DNA from: Parelaphostrongylus tenuis
Taxonomy: Eukaryota > Nematoda > Chromadorea > Rhabditida > Metastrongylidae
Reading direction: 5' to 3'
NCBI GenBank assembly: GCA_019055375.1
Contig: JAHQIW010005882.1
Coordinates: 62,001 to 126,000, forward strand
Length of the DNA stretch: 64,000 bases
The position numbers were made by a program, and so were the translations under genes. The notes beneath the pieces were generated by a model. That model saw only the letters and a program-made list of their open reading frames with translations, was not told the DNA's origin and searched no databases. Shown in pieces: positions 57,756-64,000 of the stretch (the first letter of the stretch is position 1; the number at the start of each line of letters is the position of its first letter).

Positions 57756-58004
57756 TTAGTCACTTCTGGTTAATGTTTGGTGTTCAATGCATTTGTGCCA
57801 AAACACATGAAATGACTTGATCGTTTTTGCTGCCACGTTGGCAGCAATGGGTTCAGCAGGAGTACCGTCGGTCGGTCTGATATTAGTGTTAACATCGATG
57901 GGACTATCAATCAAGGACGTATAGTTGCTCCTCCTCGCTGATAGGATACTGTGAGTGAGCTTTACAAATTCGCCTGTTGTAGCTCTGAACCTGCCCTCTT
58001 CCGT
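57756..58004 (-). CDS. Possible terminal exon, unknown protein
   Basis: After ctgcacttaag on the minus strand, 82 codons to a TAA: TEEGRFRATTGEFVKLTHSI, then LSARRSNYTSLIDSPIDVNT, ending HKCIEHQTLTRSD. Non-repetitive, balanced composition. May belong with the exon at 58,498-58,678, although the simple junction is out of phase. The family was not recognised. Confidence 0.4.
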   Translation of the reverse strand, partial: TEEGRFRATTGEFVKLTHSILSARRSNYTSLIDSPIDVNTNIRPTDGTPAEPIAANVAAKTIKSFHVFWHKCIEHQTLTRSD

Positions 58005-58497
58005 CTTAAGTGCAGAACACCAAAAAAATAAAAGATATAGTGGAATCAACTCAATATTTTCTCTTTTGATAACTTCTGATTCAACTTTTCTCGGACTCGT
58101 GAACCTTAAAAGTTGCTCTTTGTTTGCTTTAAGATCTTATAGCTATTTGTGCTTTCTATCAACCATTTACTATCATGTAATTAGCGCAAGTACCAACAGT
58201 TCTGTTTGTTTTTCTGAGTCACCGAGTTCTAAATGAACATCGCATTCATGCGTTTTTTTCTCCAATCTTTGGTGAGAAAAAACCAAGAAAATTTCCGAGC
58301 TTTAGTGAAAAAGAAAATGCGTTAAATGTTCACCGAGATTCCAAATGGAAATGTTTGTTGATTACTCTGTTTGAGCTGCTCTTGATGTACATGCAATTCA
58401 ATGCCCAGATCGAGCGGTTATAGCTATACGAAGAATTGATGGAGGTTTTACCCTGGGAATACCATTCAAAAACGTGGCACATGCTTTACAGTCTTAC

Positions 58498-58678
58498 TAT
58501 TTTCTGCTTGTGGTGATTTAGTCTGATGAAGCATTTGACGGTTTTGACGTTTGAATGCAGAGATCGTGTTCGAGAATCGGTCACTGTGGTCGGAAATGCA
58601 TTTGGGGCCGTAATCATTAATCACCATGTCAAAGAGGACCTCCTGGCTTATGATGTCCTTCATGCGAACGATTTCAAC
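58498..58678 (-). CDS. Possible exon, unknown protein
   Basis: After tttgccgtttag on the minus strand: VEIVRMKDIISQEVLFDMVI, then NDYGPKCISDHSDRFSNTIS and AFKRQNRQML, reaching a gtaaga donor. If not spliced there, the frame ends at 58,466. Good acceptor and protein-like composition. No family was recognised. Confidence 0.42.
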
Positions 58679-59177
58679 CTAAACGGCAAATAATTCGTAG
58701 TTAGTTCTCTATCGTTCTCAAAAAATCTAAGGAAGAGGAAATTAACTTAGCATTTCGAGTGTTTTATTTGTTAAAAGCTCAAATGTTCCACTTATAATTT
58801 GACATTTTCCGACTCTTAAAAAGTGAAGTAATGACGCTTTGCTAAAAAGTATGATTTGAGCATTCATTTTCACTTTCTGATACATGTCACGCTTTTATAT
58901 AGTATGTTTTCATCATTTCCTACTTTACACAGCTTTGTCTCTCTTTCATGAAAAAAAACAGTGTTCAATATAGGAAAGCACAACAGTAAAAACTTCTCAG
59001 TAAAGTGTACGATTCGAAAAATGTCAAAAACTTGTTTGCGAAGAGAACAAACCCTCTGTGATCCTATTACGGCTTATCTAACTTACTTTCTGTTGAGAAA
59101 GGCACCGTTGCATTCACTCTATAAACCATGGCATCACCTGTTTTGGAACCTCGCAAAAAACATTCATTTTAAGTCTA

Positions 59178-59700
59178 AATTCTTTCTATTTTGACTGCCA
59201 CTTGCAGTGGTATGATGTTATACTTATACCCAATATGTGGAGTACTGTGCAAAAACGTTCGCGTCAGCCGGGATTCGAACCAAGATCTCACTCCTCCCGT
59301 GAGCGTATGCTAACCACTGCACTACCGACGCTCGTTCTTGCACTGCACTCTTATTTGTGCTACAACGCGTTCTCTGCCAACAGCCAACCGTCGACGGTCT
59401 GGCGGGGCAGCCGCTATCGGCAATGAACCCACTTGTGTTGACAGACATTGGATATCGATGATCAGTCCAAATTCCTTCTATTTTGACTGCCACTTGCAGT
59501 GGTATGATGTTATACTTATACCCAATATGTGGAGTACTGTGCAAAAACGTTTGCGTCAGCCGGGATTTGAACCTAGATCTCACTCTTTCCGGGAGCGATG
59601 CGTTGTAGCGTAAATAAGAGTGCTGCGCAAGAACGAGCGTCGGTGGTGCAATGGTTAGCATACGCTCTATACTCTTTATAACATACTCTTTATCATTGAC
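59178..59700. repeat. Rearranged cluster of tRNA-like SINE copies
   Basis: A block starting ttctattttgactgccactt and running through cgtcagccgggattcgaacc occurs twice, 292 bp apart (from about 59,180 and 59,472). The segment tatgctaaccactgcactac...gttcttgc (59,304-59,345) recurs inverted at about 59,620-59,665. On the minus strand about 59,260-59,336 nearly folds as a tRNA: the acceptor stem GCGTCGG/CTGACGC pairs, and the D stem and anticodon stem pair. Position 33 is C rather than T and the T stem is mispaired, so it is tRNA-derived rather than a tRNA gene. Confidence 0.7.
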
Positions 59701-60175
59701 ACTTTCTTATTCTACACATTCCGAACTGCGATCTACCACTACTACTTAATTGCATCATTGGCGGACAAAAAATCTACTGGTATCCTTAAACTTCTATTTC
59801 GAAAAGATGATCGCAGCATGGAAGTTTGAGTGGGAATTCCCGTTGTTCTCCATAAGGAGCGTTTTCTACATTAGTCCAATATTTCGTATTGTTAAAGCTT
59901 GCCAAAAAACTCGTGTCCAGAGGGCTGCGTTTCCGCTTTGTTTTTCAGCCTTCAATAACACTACTCATGTTTAGAAATTCACTACTCATTTAATAACGTT
60001 TTTTGCGCGAGATAAGTGTACATTGATTTAAAGGTACATGAAGTATCCACCATTCTACACTCAGTCGCGATCGTGTTATTAATAGAACACCACACTAGCC
60101 GCTATTAAGATTAGGGAGAAATGACAACAAAACGTGTAGATTTGGAGCTTGATCTTAAGTGATAATAAATTCCAA

Positions 60176-60331
60176 GCACCTGTAAATAACAGCAGTGCGA
60201 ATGGCATTACGTTCCTGCAGCCGCCGTGGCGCGATTGGAGAACTCCAAGCAGAGTCGCCGATCTCGAGCTGAAGAACGAACACATTGATGACATCCTGAT
60301 TGCGACATACCATAGGCATCTAGCTTTTTAG
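60176..60331 (+). CDS. Candidate terminal exon, unknown protein
   Basis: Open from a possible acceptor (aattccaag) to a TAG: APVNNSSANGITFLQPPWRD, then WRTPSRVADLELKNEHIDDI and LIATYHRHLAF. The mixed, charged composition looks like a real C-terminal tail. It could be a cytoplasmic tail of the upstream glt gene, but the exons that should lie between were not found. Confidence 0.3.
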   Translation, partial: APVNNSSANGITFLQPPWRDWRTPSRVADLELKNEHIDDILIATYHRHLAF

Positions 60332-60576
60332 CGGAGTAGTGATAAATTAGGTCGACTCAAGTGTGCCGGAGAGCTAGGAAATCACATACAACTATCTTCT
60401 TTCTGAAACCAAGATGGATAGACTCAACGATTAGGCGTCAGAACATTGGATGTTCTATCTTGAAGCACCACCACTTTTCAAATTCCTGCTATCTTTATGA
60501 TATTTTTAAAAGATGTTGTTGATTGCCTTTTTTTTCCTAACGGCGTTTACAGAATGATTAGGAAACCACTCGATGG

Positions 60577-61030
60577 GTGTTTCAAGACTGGAAGACCCGT
60601 GTAAATCAATATATGGTGCTAAACAGGCAGTGTAACGCTGCAACTCTGCTAAATTGTTTCGGCAATAATTGTGCTTGTTTTGGGGACAGAATTAACAATC
60701 CCGCACCTGTCATCAGAAAATTCTCAATGACTACGCTGGGCATGATTATGAAAGATTTACCAAATGATTCCAAGCACTCACTCGCAGCTCTCCACCTTCT
60801 TTTTAACTTCGACTGATCCCAACGAAGATGAGAAAGCATTTTGGTCAATGTGGAATCGCCTCGCACGTTCATGTTTGCTTCCCTGCGGGAACGTCCCTTT
60901 AGTGAGCACATTTGCCGTCTCCATCAGATCACCTCACGAATTATCATTGAATCTAGAAGAGTATCGAAAATGAATTCAAAAGACCCGCTGGAAGATGGCT
61001 TTTTCCCATGTGAGGCAGGCAAAGAATAAT
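60577..61030. other. Overlapping open frames on both strands, unassigned
   Basis: The plus frame reads FQDWKTRVNQYMVLNRQCNA and the minus frame (60,606-60,911) reads LRWDQSKLKRRWRAASECLE. Both are open for 80-100 codons, which suggests former coding or repeat origin. No family was recognised. Confidence 0.25.
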
Positions 61031-61710
61031 CGATAGAAATGAATACGGCAATGTATTCGAGACAGACATGATAGTTGATCGAAACTCCAACGTTACACGA
61101 AAAGCAGTATGCATCCAAGTCAGATGATAAATCCATTGTTGCCACGATTGTACTGCAACAACGTGTTACGATACGAAGTAGATATAGTGTTAATTATACT
61201 TTTACCTAATAAACATGAGCGCTCAAAGTTGATGGCCGAGGCATGAGGGTACAAAAAGGTTGCTCACCTCAAGCATACCATCTGCTTAAGCCCATGAGAA
61301 TAGTGATGAATGTGTGCTTTCACCAGCCAAACCTCTTTTGTAGTCACTTATCATTGATATGCTGTGTGCTCGCCTATGTTATTAGCCATTCAATATAACT
61401 TTCTGAACAAATATCACAAGATCGCAGGGAAATAGCGGTGGAAGTATAGATGGTTGATGTACTTGAACTTAATCTTTTTAGTGACCGTTTCTCACATCTA
61501 TTTTGTTATTTGGCTTATAAAACACGAGATCCACTAGATACATTGTATTTGCTTAGAAATTGATTATTACTTTTGAATCTAAGTCAATTGATCTTACACT
61601 ATGTTGAAGTATATTGATCAAAATAGAATGGAATTCACTCTAGAGATCTATTCCTAAATATGAAATTTGCTCCATTTCGTGAAAATGTGGTTTTTTTCGA
61701 TCTCCTCAGG

Positions 61711-61860
61711 CATATTCAAAAAATAGAGCCTTGGACGTACGTAGGGAACACGATTGCGCTTACTCAATTCGACAAGACGTGGGCGCTGAGAATTTCAAGG
61801 AGATTATCAACAATAATATTGAGAAAATACTAAGATTTAATTACAGAGTCAACCACTGAA
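61711..61860 (+). CDS. Candidate exon, unknown
   Basis: After atctcctcag: AYSKNRALDVRREHDCAYSI, then RQDVGAENFKEIINNNIEKI and LRFNYRVNH to a stop. The acceptor is good and the frame is open for 49 codons. Nothing else supports it. Confidence 0.25.
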
Positions 61861-61869
61861 GCGTTATGA

Positions 61870-62940
61870 AATATTCTCATATTTCAGTTTATTATCAAAG
61901 CTGTTCATGCTTACAAAAATTGAGAGAATTCTATTCCCCTTGTAATGTAATGGAATCTAACTACGACGAATTCGCAGCGAAAATATGTTAACTGTGTGGC
62001 TGGAAATGTTCACTACAGATGGATAAGAACGTATAAATCAACAAAGAAAGAAAATACATATAAAAACTCCGTATCTTTTTTAGGCTGCATTGTGAGTAGG
62101 TCGAGGGGTTTATAATTTGACATCATATTTCAAACGTAGATTGGAAGGAATTAGTCGCCCGAAGTCAGACGTTGGCTTGTTCCTATTCGGGTATGGTCGT
62201 CTATTCATGACCCAAAGTAATAACCTAGTGAGTCATCAGAATAATAGGTGAAATGTTTCATATTGCACACACTACTCATCACTATGAGAAGAGTGTTTCT
62301 AATGATATCCACCTAGCTTCTGCCCTCATTTCACTGGAGTTTAAATAGTTTCAGATTGTACAAGCTTCTAGAGAACTAAGAGCATCGTTTCTAAATTTAG
62401 TGACTTCACAGGGATGATTGTCATAAAGCGTGCGATCAGAAAGAACGACGTGGTTAGACTGATCTCGCTATCAGTATTTTTGTGGCATAATTAAAATGGA
62501 AGATATATGTCAGCTAGTATAAATCGTTAGCGTGCTCAATGGCACGGAGCCAATATTCCTGAAAACACATTATCAGCTCTAAGGATACAATTCAATCCTT
62601 TTACTTCACAGTAAATTAACTTTTTAAATGATAATGTAAGAATTCCCAAGTAAACATGGGATATAATATTTGCTAAAGACAGTTGTTGTACAGCAATTGG
62701 AGAAATCTAAGGGATTCGTATCAACAATTTACAGGGCTTGAGTGAATGCTCAAGCAAAAACAGATTCACAGTGCTTCTGTGAATTCTTATAGGCAAAAGA
62801 TTTGCTGCGTCCTACTTACATCCTCATTTATCTCGCCACTACGAATTGTTATTTTTTTAATATCCGGTGCACCAACCTTGTATTCTCGCCCCATCACTTT
62901 TTTTGGGTTCATACCGATTGAAGTGACATTTTTTGAAGTG
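61870..62940. other. No recognisable gene
   Basis: AT-rich sequence without exon-like segments, SINE, MITE or transposase text that I can identify. Confidence 0.35.

Positions 62941-62941
<1 letters not shown>

Positions 62942-62979
<38 letters not shown>
62942..62979. repeat. TA microsatellite
   Basis: About 17 uninterrupted TA units. Confidence 0.95.
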
Positions 62980-62981
<2 letters not shown>

Positions 62982-63548
62982 TATGTTTTCATTCCCTTTT
63001 TTTCCTTCCTTTTCCCTTTCTTTTTTACATTTCTGGTAATCGCGCCAGAATTATGAGAAGCGCATCAGACAGTCTATTGCTGACTTGACAAGGCGTTTTC
63101 AAGGATCACCAAGTTGTTGGATCACGACTATCCCAGATTGGCACCATGAAATTTATTAGCGCGGCCGTCCCGGATTAAATATATCAGCATTTATAGTATT
63201 TTATATAAGGATCAAACTTCAAAAAAGAGATATCTTTCAACTTACAAATTCATACAGCCGCCCCCAGCAATTTTTTAGTAAAACTCCTATCCAAATCTGG
63301 TGATCCATGCGGAAGAGCAAATTTACTAGCTTACAGCTAGATTCCTTCGAAGACACCAATGAGTCTACTACCAATCCACTAGAGCACTGTTGCTGACAAG
63401 ATATAAAATACTCGTTGAGACTAGCAACTTCCACAATTAAATGCGTGTAATGAAATTCCAAAGGGTTCATATAAACGTGTCTTTCACACTGAGCTTTTGC
63501 TTGTCGATCAACTGAGCGCCAATGGGATTGGTAGGATGAATCACCTCT

Positions 63549-64000
63549 ATCACATGCCGTCCTGTTGATCGTCGAGTGACTCAAGCGGGTACCAGCAACA
63601 CTTCCATTTCTCCCTATAACATTCAAGAGTAGCCTAGTGGGTCCTACTCGCTTTAGGGATTTGCTGAGCATCATATCTTTCTTCTATACTTTTCGTTGAA
63701 AAAATCGGACCAAGGGGTCGCTGATCATTCTGTAGACTTGTCTTCGCTAGACATCCCTGGAATCCACTTACTAACGGCTCCTGTCCATTGGTTGTTGCTG
63801 AAGCGCATCACGTGTCCGGCCCACCATATTTTCCATATTCTAGCATGTAGAACGGCTTCTCTGATCTTCGATCGTTGACGTAAATCTGAATTTTGGATCT
63901 TTTCTCTCATTTGCAAGATACGGGATACTCCTAACATCGACCTTTCGAGTGTGCGTTCAATACCGCCAAGTGATCTTTCATCCTGCTTACGTAGCGACCA
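63549..64000 (-). pseudogene. RTE-type LINE 3' end, running off the window
   Basis: The minus strand reads GGIERTLERSMLGVSRILQM then LRQRSKIREAVL and WWAGHVMRFSNNQWTGAVSK (63,725-64,000). With frame changes it gives PWSDFF and finally REKWKCCWYPLESLDDQQDG before TGA at 63,549-63,551. This is the C-terminal region of RTE elements ('ERxMLGVSRxxQxRxxIRSSxLRxRSxIRDA...IRWAGHVMRxxDNRWTxAV...RDKWKxYWxPLxQxxDQR'). The rest lies beyond 64,000. At least two frame changes, so probably inactive. Confidence 0.85.

Noticed and set aside
59258..59336. Functional tRNA gene on the minus strand
   Set aside because: The acceptor and anticodon stems pair, but position 33 is C, the T stem is mismatched, and sister copies are broken. 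It is better read as a tRNA-derived SINE.

Overview
The window looks like nuclear DNA of a parasitic strongylid nematode, hookworm-like. This is inferred from AT-rich sequence, small exons joined by introns ending in TTTTCAG or TTTCAG, RTE-type LINE, BEL/Pao and mariner relics, and a tRNA-derived SINE present in about a dozen copies. No bacterial operons, rRNA, CRISPR or convincing functional tRNA genes were seen. Protein-coding content is sparse. Almost every long open frame is a shadow, a repeat or a transposon relic, so the real genes were read from spliced exons.

Layout. 0-8.3 kb: dispersed repeats, SINEs and two mariner relics. 8.35-17.3 kb (+): scattered exons of a CNNM (cyclin M / ancient conserved domain) metal-transport protein, with the start of DUF21, CBS2 and part of the C-terminal domain. 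The exons for the rest of DUF21 and CBS1 were not found. 17.3-22 kb: repeated units, TA microsatellites, a head-to-head SINE pair and possible minus-strand exons near 20 kb. 23.0-27.0 kb (+): small exons of an unrecognised charged, coiled-coil-like protein, interrupted by a decayed RTE LINE (24.05-25.5 kb).

27,423-39,811: a large, nearly perfect inverted repeat. Two arms of about 5.48 kb flank a 1.43 kb spacer. Each arm holds BEL/Pao pol remnants and the first two exons of an SLC1-type glutamate transporter (glt). Three things suggest that the right arm is the original and the left arm an inverted copy. The transporter continues rightwards into exon 3 at 47.35 kb. A MITE runs uninterrupted across the outer right edge. 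A gag-like reading frame crosses the inner right edge.

37.4-56.2 kb (+): remaining glt exons, with a 9.2 kb second intron that carries MITEs, a full-length SINE, a Tc1-like relic and a 370 bp TG tract. A decayed RTE LINE lies at 52.4-54.8 kb. The glt locus shows a frameshift, a lost GT splice donor and an in-frame TGA, so it may be a pseudogene unless these are assembly errors. 56.3-64 kb: a mariner N-terminal relic, possible minus-strand exons at 57.8-58.7 kb, a rearranged tRNA-like SINE cluster, a few candidate exons, and the 3' end of a minus-strand RTE LINE that runs off the window end.
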